Part shown: in pieces, positions 48,914-62,240 of the stretch
Layout: the number at the start of each line of letters is the position of its first letter
Numbering within the stretch: position 1 is the first letter of the stretch
Source of the DNA: Irpex lacteus
Taxonomy: Eukaryota; Basidiomycota; Agaricomycetes; Polyporales; Irpicaceae
Reading direction: 5' to 3'
DNA length: 64,000 nucleotides
Assembly (NCBI GenBank): GCA_001986395.2
Contig: MQVO02000062.1
Span: 1 to 64,000 of the forward strand
The notes under the pieces: model-generated
Seen by the model: the letters and a program-made list of their open reading frames with translations, nothing else
Database searches by the model: none
Told to the model about the DNA's origin: nothing
Position numbers and translations under genes: made by a program

Positions 48914-49613
48914 AGGCCTGCTCAATTCTAAAATCCTCTCCTCTCTCGCTCGAGTTGGTGGCGGCGGCGGAGGTTTAGCCGTGACATGCCGCGTATGCCG
49001 TCTGATGTGAGAGATCGATGAGACACGTCGAGAAGCCCGCCCCGAGAGACCCTGTCCCGCTCTGGTACCCTCATAGAGCATGCGTCGGGACACGGGATGA
49101 GATTGAATTGACATATCAGGAAGTCAAACACATACTCGTTCATCGGTAAATTAGACGCTTCAGTGATTGCCAGCCTTTGAGTCGTACATAACTGGAACTA
49201 CAGCGCAGATATCCTATATAGTTGACAAGCAATCACATACTGCCTAAACTATGCTCTAGCTCATCTGACAAGCAGCGGACAGAATGTGTTACAGTGCTCG
49301 CAATGCCGAGCACAACTGTTATATGGTGTATAAGATGTCAGAATCGATTCTAAGCATGGTCAGTTTATCATATATCTATTCTTTAGCCTTCAGCTACTCT
49401 GTACCCCTGGCTATAGCTCGTTATACGCGCCTACAGTCCAATAAAAAGGATGTACAAGTCCGACGTGGGCCAAATTGGGACACGAAGGCGGGACGAGGTA
49501 CGATCTGGGAGATCTCATTCATCAGATGGACCATGCGGACACGTCAAGGTTAAACCTCCGCCGCCGCCACCAACTCGAGCGAGAGAGGAGAGGATTTTAG
49601 AATTGAGCAGGTC
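48914..49613. mobile_element. 700-bp TIR element, copy 2, inverted
   Basis: This is the reverse complement of copy 1 over the full 700 bp. All compared internal blocks match exactly, including the two longest internal frames read on opposite strands. It is flanked by TA (48912-48913 and 49614-49615). The pair forms a perfect-looking large inverted repeat around a 410-bp loop. Confidence 0.85.
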
Positions 49614-49615
49614 TA

Positions 49616-50447
49616 TAGAAACATACGAAAACATATCCAGAAGCCGAATCACCATGGCCTCCTATATTGACGGCCTGTAGCACCGAATTTCGAATGGGAG
49701 TGGACAGGCGTAGGGCGGGCCTAGACGAGAGCTCGGAGATCGGATGGTCGGCATGACATGGGTGTTGCGGATGGAGAGATGGCAGGAGATGGCGCAAAGC
49801 GTCCGCCGAGAGGAGAGAACGGATTGTCATTGGATGCCACCGTGTGGCTCATCGCATGTGGGTACCCCTCTAGCCGCACCATGGTGAACCTCCACAGTGC
49901 TAGTTTCTGCTGGCCGGTTCTCATCATTACCATCGCAGGCTGCAGTACATTTGTGAGATTCTCCAGATAAGGAAAACAAAACAAAACATTCTGGCTGTAT
50001 GTCGGGCTAGGCGAAGGGCGGTGTAGCGGAGCGCAGAGTCGCCGCAGACACGTTTGTCAGACTCTGACAAAACTGCAGAGACGCGGACGACCGATAGCCA
50101 TCATGCTAGGCTGCGCCAGCTCTCTGCGAAGTTTTTACGATTGGCCTGGCGAAGACTGGGAGCATGTCGAACAGGCGTCGACCACGACCGAGAGCAACGA
50201 CAACGAGGAGATGCTATGCGGTCGACGCTCTAGAGCCGAATTCCTGGCTAGATTCGAATCAGAGTTGCTAGTCGAGGCAGCGCTCTGGATTGGCCCTTGG
50301 CGCAATCCGCGGAATATTTTTGGCTGATAACTCCGAATGTGGCATGGGTGATCTTTAGATATCGATGACGAAAGCGTATATATACCTGCCGTCGCGTCCA
50401 TCCACTCTCTCCCCAACACCCCCAACACCTCCTATCCACAACAAGCA
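49616..50447 (+). promoter_or_regulatory. GAPDH promoter region
   Basis: A TATA-like GTATATATAC lies at 50376-50385, followed by a C/T-rich leader (50391-50440, e.g. CCACTCTCTCCCCAACACCC) up to the ATG at 50448. This is the arrangement of strong constitutive basidiomycete gpd promoters. The left part shows no gene. Confidence 0.7.
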
Positions 50448-51895
<1,448 letters not shown>

Positions 51896-52696
51896 AAAGG
51901 TGGTGCACTCTTCCAACCCCTATAGAGGAGGAATGCGCTTCCGACGTCGACGTCTTCTCAACGTTCTGCGTTCACCGTCGTCGACGCCCTCTGATATATC
52001 CCATAGACGCTCTCATACGGTAATATGCAAAGAAAGGTGGAAGCCAAATTCGAATGTATAAGATTCATTGTTGTACAAGTTGAAAGTTGTAGCTACTTCG
52101 TAATTAGTCTGGAAGGTGAAAACGAATAGAAATTGTACCATACGCAAACGCTTTTTGTGTGATGAGTGCGAGACGAGTGTCATTCTTACTGCAAGTATTG
52201 ATATCGTTTGGCTTCTTCGTTGAGGGAAGGCTTTGCTCCTAGCATGCGTTCATGGGCTCATGAGCTACTTGTACCTGCTGAACTGTACAGCTTGACAGCG
52301 CATGCGACGATAGAGATGATCTCAAAGGAAGAAGTTGACAGAGCCGCTAACGCCACCAGGTCTACACCTGCCCGATTAGGTTGTGAGTGTCTGGTCACGC
52401 CGGTGTATCTCTCTGCTGTTTCGCGATGATATTGTATCTCATGTTGTATGCGGTCGGACTGGTCTGATGCGGGTTGATTGTAGCCGTGTACTAGGCGTGG
52501 TGGCTCTTTGCATGTCCTGCGATTCTTCGACAGATTCAACCTCTCATTGTACCTGTGTTAGCAAAGCGAGACTTGAAGACATTTTGCATGTATACGTACT
52601 GAACAAGAAGATCTGGAGGATGGGCATAACGACAGATGATGTCTGCGTCTGGGACCCAATTGCGCTATGATACTTCAAGTTAGTACTAGTGGAATT
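51896..52696. other. GAPDH 3' flank; no gene
   Basis: Contains the presumed 3' UTR. A 73-codon plus frame at 52208 has no recognisable content. Confidence 0.5.
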
Positions 52697-53240
52697 GACA
52701 TTGGCAGATGAAAGTGCACACATACATATACGGCGATAGACAGACAGTCTTCGAGTCGGAGCTGATCCACCATGACACGGATCAATAATCCTAAGCTGTC
52801 CGAGTTGGTGCTGTGTATCGAGGACGTGATTGATGATTGACTGAAGGCACGATACTGTGCACTTGGGTGTAACGTGAAATTGTGTTCCCTGAGGCCTGAG
52901 GTCGAGTAACGGAGATTAGCTTCGAGTTAGACTGTGGCTATGAATGGGTGGTACTTCAGCAGTAAGACTGACACTGACAGATGAAAGTGAGTACACACGT
53001 CGATGAACAGTCTTCGAGGCGGACTTGATCCACCGCAACACAGATCAATAATCGTAGGCCTTCGAGTTATGCAGTTCAAGTAAGCTGTTGATACTTCGAG
53101 CACAGTCCATGATTAATTGATTGACTGAACGCACGATACTGTACGTTTTTGCCAGTACAGTGGCGTGGAGGTGCGTTCCCTGAGATCGAGTGACGGAGAT
53201 TAGCTTCGAGTTAGTAGACAGTGGCTATGAATAGACGATC
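52697..53240. repeat. Degenerate direct tandem duplication, unit about 275-285 bp
   Basis: Two head-to-tail copies start with GACA.TG.CAGATGAAAGTG at 52697 and 52970. They share AGTCTTCGAG, TGATCCACC, GATCAATAATC, TGAC-TGAA-GCACGATACTGT, ACGGAGATTAGCTTCGAGTT and GTGGCTATGAAT in the same order. Identity is partial, with indels. A fragment of the unit (CCTGAGGCCTGA, GTGGCTATGA) recurs near 53290-53360. Non-coding; origin unknown. Confidence 0.75.
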
Positions 53241-54616
53241 GTACCTCGAGTACTATACGGCGTGCCTAAGTACGAACACAGCTCTGGGTCCTGAGGCCTG
53301 AAGCTCGAAGTTCGGAGTACTTATTCCTTGAGCAAGGCTAGGCCGAGTCTGAAAGTGGCTATGAGCACGTAGACGTGCATGGCGACCGATCTCAGCAGTT
53401 CAAGAAGCAGAAAGCATGAACGTCGAACGAGGACAAGGATCTAAGCAAAACATGCCAAACCTGGGGTAGTGCATGATCGGCACTCCGCTATCAACGTTCA
53501 ACACTCAAACCTGTTTGTTGATCACAAAGTGTCCGTGTTGACGTGACGTGCGAGTCCGAACGGTCAGGTAAGCGTGGCCGCCAGGGCTGGATTCGTCTGT
53601 ATTTCCTGTCTGCAGAGTTCTTCTTGTCAATGGACCTGATTGACAGGCCGCACGAGATAATTTTGCCTCGTGGAGCCTCTCAACGCTTCGAAAGGACGAA
53701 TGGAAGATCGCTGGTGCAAGGTTCGACGGCCTGGTACCTGATCATAGCCAAAGTCCGAGGGCATCGAACATGCAGTAATTCAGATGGCTGGCTGTTCCGT
53801 TATCTGTAATATGTTCCTTTGAAGTACCACTTCTCGGGAACCGCAGAGACATGCTCGGCTTCGGGCTTGAAGCTCGCAATGAGGCCTGCAGCCGTCGAGT
53901 ATCTATGACACCAGAAAACACTCACGACGCAGACCCCACATTATCCGAATGCCAACGGGAGTTACGCACAGAACACGAGCAGACACGGGGCAACGCCACT
54001 TGGCTGCCGTCCTGCGGCAAAGGAGGGTGTCAGCAGAACGATGGATGGATAGCAGCCCGGCAGCTCGGCGGCTCGTAGCGAAAAAGATGAGGAAGATGCC
54101 AGCGGGACAACGTCCGTGTTTGTGGGGGGACTTCTAGGTCGCGTCGTGCTTTACGAATGCGCACACGAAGAGGAGATAATTTGTAGTGTGGTCGTAAGCG
54201 GGACGCCACTTGGGTAGGCAATTGCAACAGAACAACGAGGAGTCCGAGTCTGGGGTGGGCAGCGTGGGTGAAGTGTGTTTCCATATTGGGGGGACGACCT
54301 GCTTATGCAAGGTGGGCGTCTGCTGTATAACAAGTCAATTATTGTCATCGCCACCTCTCCCAATTGTCGATGTTTGAGCTGTCAGTCGTAAATTGAAGCT
54401 GGAGATGTGTGCTGTTGTTTTAGATGAACACGACTCGCCAACAGAACAGCGCAACAAGGCGGTTGCGGGAGCCCAGACCTGTGCCGGCGGGAGCGAGACT
54501 GGAGCCCATGACGGATATAGTTCCCTTTTATGGCAGGCAGAGATAATCATCAGGGTACGGGGGCGAGGGTACATAAATTCGACGCAGCGGGACAATCCTG
54601 CACGTCCATCGTCATC
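53241..54616. other. Intergenic; upstream region of the Hpt gene
   Basis: Short chance frames only. The last 80 nt before the ATG at 54617 are the likely leader of the Hpt gene. Confidence 0.45.
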
Positions 54617-55417
54617 ATGTCCCGTCTCTCCGTCCCTCCCTCCCCCAGACCCACCGCGCCCGCTGACATACCCAGGGCAAAGTCGCAGGCACCCACATCG
54701 TCGACGGCGGCGGTCAATGGCAAGCCAGTGGATCCAACGTCAGGCGCAGCGGCGAAGGCAGCCGCCAAGGCGCGCTCTCCCTCACCAGAACTTGTAAAGA
54801 CGACTGACGACAAGGTGTGTGGCGATCTACTCTGCGATCGTGTGTGTTGGGCGATGTGCTGATGTGGTACGGTATGTGCAGTCAAAGGTAGCAGCTGTGG
54901 AGGCGTCATCTTCCCAGCCAGAAGAAGAGTCGGACCTGCCAGTAGTCGACATGGACACTTTCGAGCAGATCCTCGAGCTGGACGAGGACGAGGACATGGA
55001 GTTCTCGTCGGAGATGGTATGGCAGTATTTCGAACAAGCAGAGCAGGCATTCACGGACATGGAGGCGAAACTGTGCGTCGTCATTTTACACACACGCACT
55101 CCCGCTTGATCTCTCTCGCGCTGACGTTATTCGATTTGATCTTCAACAGCCAAGAACAGAGCCTCAGCGCGCTGTCCAGCCTAGGGCACTACCTCAAAGG
55201 CTCCTCCGCCGCGTTGGGCGTCGCACGCGTGCAAGCGACATGTGAGAAGATCCAGCATTACGGACAGCGACGCGACGAAGAAAAGAAGATCGACCTCAGT
55301 GAGAAGGTTGCGTTGGAGAAGATCACGGAGTGCCTCAGGCGGGGGAGGGTGGAGTATAAGGAAGCGAAGGAGTGGTTGCAGGCGTGGTACAGGGAGAAGG
55401 GCATCGTCAAGGACTGA
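54617..55417 (+). CDS. Ypd1-like histidine phosphotransfer (Hpt) protein (218 aa)
   Basis: Phosphorelay intermediate that passes phosphate from a hybrid histidine kinase to response regulators of the Ssk1/Skn7 type in osmotic and oxidative signalling; it shuttles between cytosol and nucleus. Exons 54617-54814, 54882-55072 and 55150-55417 join in phase to 218 aa. Residues 1-90 are a Pro/Ser/Ala-rich, likely disordered extension. The Hpt domain starts at VDMDTFEQILELDEDEDMEF, has SEMVWQYFEQAEQAF, and the phosphoacceptor motif LGHYLKGSSAALGV with His-143. It ends in a helix with EAKEWLQAWYREKG. It is longer than yeast Ypd1 because of the N-terminal extension, which is usual in basidiomycetes. 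All key residues are present. Confidence 0.93.
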
Positions 55418-56830
55418 AGATGTCCATCCACGAAGATATCACATCCCCGGTAGCCAGCCTGGTCAAACCAATCAGGCCTTGGATCTAGCTACCAGCCTGC
55501 ATCCAAGATCCCCACGCCATCCCATCACGAACACAGACCCCTCGCCCGCTCGCTGTCTCTGCAAACGAGACAGACAGACACAGACACGACAAATGATGTA
55601 TCATGACTACTACGCTACGCTCCCAGGTCGGAGGAAACAGAGGAAAATAAAGCAGAAACCGAGAGTACGATGACGGTTGTACGTTATGCGACGGTTGTGT
55701 CTTTTCATCCCATTTCCATTCATGTATCCCTTCCCTCTCCCTTGCCTCTCCTTCCTTCCTACTCTCTTCCCTACTCCCCACTACTCGTCTCACCTCCCAC
55801 CCACCTGATCGACCTCATCCCATCCCATCACGTTCTGTTGTAGCCTGTAGACCCTTACCTGACCTCTTCGCTATTTGCTCTCCAGCCGTCCTTCTCATTC
55901 CTTCCTTGTCTTCCTTTTTTGATTCTCGTTTTTCGCTTTACCTTTCTACCGATATCCATAGCTCTTCCCTCCCTCTGCATCTCTAGCTTCTACTTAAGTT
56001 TTGTGACCTCAACAACGCCAAGCTGTACTAAGACTTGATAAGTAAAAGTGTCCTGAGACCACGAAGGACCTCGGCATGTATACGTAGCTTTGTATACTAA
56101 GTAAATTAAGTTATCTCTCACTGGTATCTCACTGACATCAGCAGGTGGCCACCGGGTCAGTGGCCCGCGCTCCCGCCTGAAAGTCCGTGAAACTCCCGCG
56201 AGGTCTACTTACTCTACTGAGAGCAAACTGAGGGACGTCAGTGATTCCAGTCATGTAGAACGACTGGACGCGCCCTGTTAATTGAATCAGGCACATGGCA
56301 GAGTCTGTCTGTGTACTTATCAGATTTGTCCGGTGTACCAGAGTAGGCACCTCGGGCTGATATGCTGGCTCGATGATCCGTCATGACGAGATGAGAGATG
56401 TGAGGCACGAGGGGGTGAAGAGTTTATCGCAGACGTATGCTGTCATTGATCATGAATGTATCGAATACTGACAGGGCGATTGAGAGATTAAGATTATCGA
56501 TTCTGGAGAGAATTAGGGTATGACATGGAAGGGTGACGGTGACAGTGATGATAGTGCTAGGATTGATGTCGTATAGAGTCCGAGTTCGACGATGGGTAGA
56601 GGCGGGATGCGAAGGGTCTTGAGGAATTGATTATGAGGGTTGTAAGGGCTTCGTGAGCTTCGTTTCGTTGCCAGCGGAGAGTAGATGCTTTCATCCACAT
56701 TTAGTGTGCGGTCCAGGGAAATTGGGGACTTGATCGACATGCGCAAGTCGAATTTCGTTATTCAACTCGCTCCAGTCGACTGGCAGGATGGATAAGATAG
56801 ACGGTACTCGACAGACAGCCCCAGTCAAGA
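55418..56830. other. Intergenic with a pyrimidine-rich stretch
   Basis: 55700-55990 is unusually C/T-rich on the plus strand (TCCCTTGCCTCTCCTTCCTT). It might be the purine-rich side of a leader or a 3' UTR. No gene supported. Confidence 0.45.
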
Positions 56831-57439
56831 CTACTGTTGCTGAGATCGTAGGATGGCATCAGAGACAGACGCAGTCCTCATTTCTCGAATCAGACTTTCG
56901 CTTGATGGGAAGTAACTTGAACATGAGAAGGAGTTGCTGGAGCTAGAACTGAGATTGAGAAGATCGACAAGGCTCTTGCTTGAGGGGACGACGGAGCCTA
57001 CGGTAGGGAGCGACGGATAGGGGACGATACCGGCGAGGTAGCGAGAGGCGTATGAGCTGTCTGTGGAGTGTACGAGACCAGAGAAGCAGGCTTGAGAGTA
57101 ATCCGCGTCGAGTGTTGGTGTGTTTCCAGCCGGGTTCTTGTCGGAGAAAGCTAGACGTTCACGGTAGAGGCTTTCGGAGGGAGCGGGAGGCTTTGCAGCC
57201 GAGGTTTCGTAGATAATGTCCGTGGTGGAAGAGCCAGAGTAGCTCAGCTTCAAGTTGTATAACGCAGGCTCGGAGTCACGACCAACGGGCTGGTTTTCGT
57301 CGAGGTTAACCGGAAGAGGCTGTATTTTCGTGTTGGAATTGCAGCGTGTGTCTTGAGTGTCCAACGCCGGGTCGTCCGTACTTTTGTCTTTGCGTCTTGG
57401 GGCAGTACTAAGACCAAGACGAGTCTGGGTGGTGTCCAT
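56831..57439 (-). CDS. Hypothetical Ser-rich protein (202 aa)
   Basis: A single uninterrupted frame of 202 codons starts MDTTQTRLGLSTAPRRKDKS and ends ILRSQQQ-stop. It is rich in Ser, Thr and Pro (SSSSSNSFSCSSYFPSSESL), with no TM segment, signal peptide or known motif, and is probably disordered. Its length is above the chance frames around it, but composition alone cannot prove expression. A longer frame from upstream exons is possible. Confidence 0.45.
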   Translation of the reverse strand: MDTTQTRLGLSTAPRRKDKSTDDPALDTQDTRCNSNTKIQPLPVNLDENQPVGRDSEPALYNLKLSYSGSSTTDIIYETSAAKPPAPSESLYRERLAFSDKNPAGNTPTLDADYSQACFSGLVHSTDSSYASRYLAGIVPYPSLPTVGSVVPSSKSLVDLLNLSSSSSNSFSCSSYFPSSESLIREMRTASVSDAILRSQQQ

Positions 57440-58900
57440 GAGTCACGCGAATTCCAGGTTTGTGGTTTTCTAGTATCCACTGTCCAGAAGTCAGTATTAC
57501 CTATGAGTCGATGTCGGGGAGGCAGAGACAACTGAGACAGAGACGGAGATTGCGGTAGTCACGGTATGAGCTCAACTTGAACATCAACGTTTCCCTTTTC
57601 AGTGCGTGCACTTTCCCGGCAGGGACCGGATATACTGATGGCCGACCACGGCAGAAGCGTGCAATGAGCGTTCAATTTGTGTTCCGTCATGAACTGAACC
57701 GTTCCGACCCCAGCTCGTCGGCAAGTCTTCATGAAATCTGCTGCGAAAGTCGACCAATGTGCACATCTTCATAATGCAGGTTTAGGTGGGTCGCGTATCT
57801 GTATTTCTAGACCATATAACCCCTCACACGTTCACCGCCGGAAGGGCTCTACGTCCGATAGAGTTCGAAATCTACGTTGTCCGAGTCACCGTCGTCCCGG
57901 TACTCAGTGCGAGCCGGACTCGGAGGATAGTGCGTTTGCGGTGAGTATTGCAAGACGACTAGATTAACAGCTTTCAGAGCACCCATGATAGTGCTCCGAG
58001 GTGTCGGATGTTGCGACGTATGATCTCATTGGTTTGGTTGACTCATTTTGGATCAGTCCCAAACTGTCGTCCTGGAATTTGGTCGCGAGGAATGGAGACG
58101 GGAGCACGTCTTAACCATTGGCATTACTGATTCCATAGCTTTCATGCTACGGAGTCCGTAGCCATATGCACACAACATACGACTTCCGGACAGTACAGCG
58201 GTGGAGGCACGACGTAAAGTCCGAGAGCGCTACCCTCTTTGACTCTACGCCACGACGACCCGTTATTTCCTCTTTGAGAGGGTCCAGTACTCGAGTCACG
58301 TATGGCCCGATCAGGCGAGGCATACTGCATCCTTTGTCCTCTTTATAACTTTCTAACAATAATTCTATCTTTCACAGAGTGCGTTCCGTCCTCCGAGATC
58401 GGTGTAGCCCAGTGACCGTCGCCTTTGCCGATGGCCAGCAATCTAGGCGTTCCGTTGTTTCAGTGCTCCACTACTCTTGTAATGTAGTAGCTGCGTATCC
58501 GACTGGTGTCATAGGTGGATGCTCTGTTTCGTCCAATCAAACTTTTCCACTTAGAAGTCAAATCACAGAGCCAACAGGGTGGCACAAAACTTTCCCAGTC
58601 ACCGTTTCTCCAGCGTTCGCAATGCAGATACAAACACGATGCCCGATTCTGCGTTATTTTAGCTATGGAATGGAGAGTACCGACGCCCGAGGCAGCCATG
58701 ACCGTCTGATGGATGAACAAAGCAATGCTTAACTGGATTGTAAGTTGGAAGTGTTGCACGAGGGTGATTATTCGCTGCTCGTCCCGGTAGGAAGAGGGCT
58801 GTCCATCCGTAAGTCTGTCTATACTTTTAATACTATATAATGCTGAACGGTGGTACCAGGATATGTATACTTCCTCCTACCCTCCCTGCTTCTCTCATCC
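57440..58900. other. Unassigned sequence, possibly decayed genes
   Basis: Protein-like pieces occur on the plus strand (MSVQFVFRHELNRSD near 57661, RALRPIEFEIYVVRVTVVPV near 57850, QTVVLEFGREEWRREHVLTI near 58060), but they do not join into one frame. A TATATAA at 58834-58840 precedes the next family A start by about 65 nt. Confidence 0.35.
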
Positions 58901-59616
58901 ATGGTTCGTGCTTCCATCCAGCACTTCATACAATTTATCAGACTAACGTTCCTATTAGTCAGCATACCACTGCTTCGTCTCTATACCCGGTGCGGCTGGA
59001 CTCATAGCGCCGCAAGAGGTATACGAAGCACCAAGAGATGGACACATTCCAGGTCCCATTATCAGTTTCGTCCATAATGGGACTCCGGGTGTGCCTTTGG
59101 CTATCGCTGCCCGTGATACGTTCGTTAGAGGCGACTACGGGACTACGGGTATGACCGACGGCAATACAATAGCTGATATACGTACCCAAGATGGAAGAAT
59201 CAAGCTCAGGATTTTGGTCCGTATCATAGCCATATACAAAACCCCTTTTGCTTACCAGTAAATAGTGGCCAGGTCATCAGCCGTATTCAAAATCAATTAT
59301 CGTTACAGTTGCGGGAGGGCGACACGGAGAGCCTCGGCTACTGACTAAGGCAGAGCTCGCACACAAGATTGCCGGGGCTGTACAAGATTTTCTTCGCGTA
59401 AGTTACTCACGCCATGTATATATGACTTCTTTGACTGACCAATTTGTGCTTCCGTCCTGCCTGTTACTACAGGCACCTCAGCGAGCGAGTAATTGGGCAA
59501 CTGAGGGGAATCCGGATTGGGCACCTGGCCGATTCGAGTTCAGTAGATTCATCCTGCATGAACTACATGACGTATCCAGAGGGTCGTACCAACCGGTACT
59601 AGCAATATCTATATAG
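58901..59616 (+). CDS. Family A small protein, copy 4 (178 aa)
   Basis: Uncharacterised. Exons 58901-58903 (ATG alone), 58959-59216, 59266-59397 and 59473-59616 join in phase to 178 aa. Exon 2 carries GLIAPQEVYEAP, ISFVHNGTPGVPLAIAA, TGMTDGN and GRIKLRIL. Exon 3 starts WPGHQPY and has TKAELAHKIAGAVQDFL. Exon 4 has FSRFILHELHDVSRGSYQPV and ends AISI-stop. The H-G..GV.L and GM(T/S)DG motifs are closest to the 62.2 kb copy. The first donor is weak (GTTCGT). No signal peptide or TM. A TATA motif lies about 65 nt upstream. Confidence 0.82.
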
Positions 59617-62240
59617 GGCGATATTGTCTGGGCATGGGATCCCACAGCTACAGACTTGACAACTCGAATATACGTCAAAATTATAATCCGCTTCAAGGTC
59701 GTTCATCGTTTCTCGGCTCTACCTCTTTGCACGATTCCAATGCATGTGCCAAACCTTTTCCGCGCACACATCCTTATGTACCCTCTGAGTACTCTGTTCT
59801 ACTTACTATATTCGTTCATACTTTGCATTATCGTAATAACTTTGTTCTGACTTGCGTACCAATATTTAGGACTTTAGAATACTGATTCTCACCGCGATTT
59901 GAGCTCAACTTTGACGAAATTCCTGTATATAATTGTTACATTGTTCACGTATAATATGCATTTAATTAATACATCGCGAGATGTCATCTGTAGTGGTGTG
60001 GTGTTAGAGTAATTCTTCATTGTAAGGAAGACACACTCATTTCAAGACATCTCTCACACGCCGTGAGTAGCAACAGGCAATGACTTTCATCTTCTACCTG
60101 CCTTGCCTAATATATCATCTACACCCTCGCTCGTTAGCCGGCAAAACCCGAACATGACTTGGAAATGCCCCAGGTTGCTCGTACCGGGCATCCTTGAACA
60201 AACATAACGCATCAAAGATTATCTACAATATATCAACACAATCCGTCTCAGACAGGCGGTGCAGAAAAAACAGAATAATGTCCGTAACGTGAAGCAGCGA
60301 CGTTCACATCAGTCAGCTGGCCACGCATCAGGATTACGGAAACATCTACGTGTCTACAAGAACTCCTCCGTGCTTCGGTATAGTCCAGAGAGGTCGGAGG
60401 CATCATTTTCCTACCTGATGAAGAGCCGTCTGGATGTTAAATGAGTGCTTGTAATTCAATGAATCACGCGTAGGACTTCCGAGCCATATACTAATGGAAA
60501 AAAATGTTCAATGCGATACTGTACATCTATACCCTGAGGCTGAGCACGTCCAAAAATTTGGCTATCAAATAGACGTTCCACATCCCATGGCAACATTCAT
60601 TACTGGCCGCTGATTTTTTGTCCCTGCCTAGAAGCAGTCAGTTACATGTTTTCGTGTCCGAGTCGCAGAAGCCTCTTACACTGATGAGTGAACGTGGGCA
60701 CATCGAACTGTGACTGGCATTTTCTACGGCAGCCATGGTCAATCATTGAAGTACTGCCAGTGCCGTGCTATGTGCAGACCGCTGGTACGAGTAGCAAGAC
60801 ACCGCGGACGTCCATCTTGGCCACATGGTACTAGTCATACTCCTGAGGCCCAGATGAACAAGCTTAAGGTAGATTGTGTAGGGCCGTTTAGCCGTTGAAA
60901 CATGATACGTACTTGGTCACTGCCGGCAGATGGCGCGCGCCGCGCATCGCTAAAATTTGACGCATGGAAGTTTCGTTTCTGAGAGAACTGCACGATATTG
61001 AGTCTACAGCATGCAAGAGCATCTGTAGAATCTAGCCAACAGCCTTATCGCCTACATCTCGAAGGACATGATAACAGGTGGAGAGCACGTATCTCAGATT
61101 CATCCTCCATAGTAGTAGACACTTGAACCTGAGAACATTGTCTGTATCACACAAGCAAAGCATCGCCATTACGATGCACCCGACATCGCACCAGCTCTGT
61201 TGTAGTAGTATACGGAGGTAGGGTGCCCGAGCCTGAGAATGAACGTCAACAATCCTTCGTATTTGAGAGATCCTGAGACTTTACCTGTGAGTATTTCCAT
61301 GCTTGCACGTAAAGAGAGCGTGCTGAGGCGAACGCTACTACCCCAACATCCCGTATCAAGCGTCGACGAAAGATTTGCTCATGATACGGCTGTCAACATT
61401 GTCACCGAACCATGATTTGCACATGTAAAGGCGAGGAAGCTGGCACCGGCGCGCGCAGGGAAGCCATATTCCCCGCACCAGTGGAATCTTTGTCCATCAA
61501 GTGTATGTGCCAGCAATAAAGCGTTGACGATACCATCTATTGTGGACAAGGGGTCCAGGCACCCGCTGGCGACAGCGTTGAGCGCCGAGCGCTAAGAATC
61601 AGGTACACACGGTGTTAAGTTCCAACCGGCGGCTTGCGAGCCTGGAGTCTATGTTTGCGCATCCACTATTGGACGATACTCAACATCGTCTAATCATATG
61701 CATGTAAGTGCAATATTTTCAGGCTTCAACATGCTGAACAACGACAGGGAACACAGGCAAAGTCTAATGCCGGTAGAGGAGCGCAGCACTACGAAGATCT
61801 CAGCTGCCAAACTTGCAGAGCCTTTTCGGACGCCGATGAGTTCCACTGCAATGGCAGTCCTCCGAGTCCGACATGTCGACGCAGGACTGAGAATTACTGT
61901 GCCACCCATGTCTGTTTGGCATGTCCTAACTCAAGCCTATGACACTATGTACGTGGCGACTAGTAGTATTTACTCAGCGGATATAGTTTCAAATTTGACT
62001 TCGCAATTGCTTACCGTCCACACCTATAGGCCACAGTACAATCCAGGTCATACGACATACAATACCAAACAATCAAGTCGATGATGCAACATGAATGTAT
62101 CGTTACAGAAATTATGTGACGATACTCTTCAATGGCGAGGTATATATAAAGGTATGTGAGTCGGAGGTTCGAGTTATAGGCAAAGTCCAACCACTACCAG
62201 TACACTTACTGTGACTATACAACATTCCTCGATAATCAAT
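59617..62240. other. Long intergenic stretch; nothing coding recognised
   Basis: 2.6 kb of AT-rich and mixed sequence with only short frames. TATATATAAA at 62141-62150 is the likely TATA box of the next family A gene, about 95 nt before its ATG. No repeats or RNA genes were noticed. Confidence 0.45.

Noticed and set aside
47862..49553. Conserved 89-codon frame in both 700-bp elements as a possible gene
   Set aside because: The frames are identical only because the elements are identical. It runs into the inverted terminal repeat and has no transposase motif.
61698..62084. Plus-strand 128-codon frame with MAVLRVRHVDAG resembling family A LELRHVS.GS
   Set aside because: Only a few residues match, and the other landmarks (PQ.VY, WPG, exon structure) are missing; treated as chance.
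62157..62190. GGTTCGAGTT as a possible tRNA T-loop
   Set aside because: No matching acceptor stem, D-arm or anticodon arm around it; no tRNA could be folded by eye.
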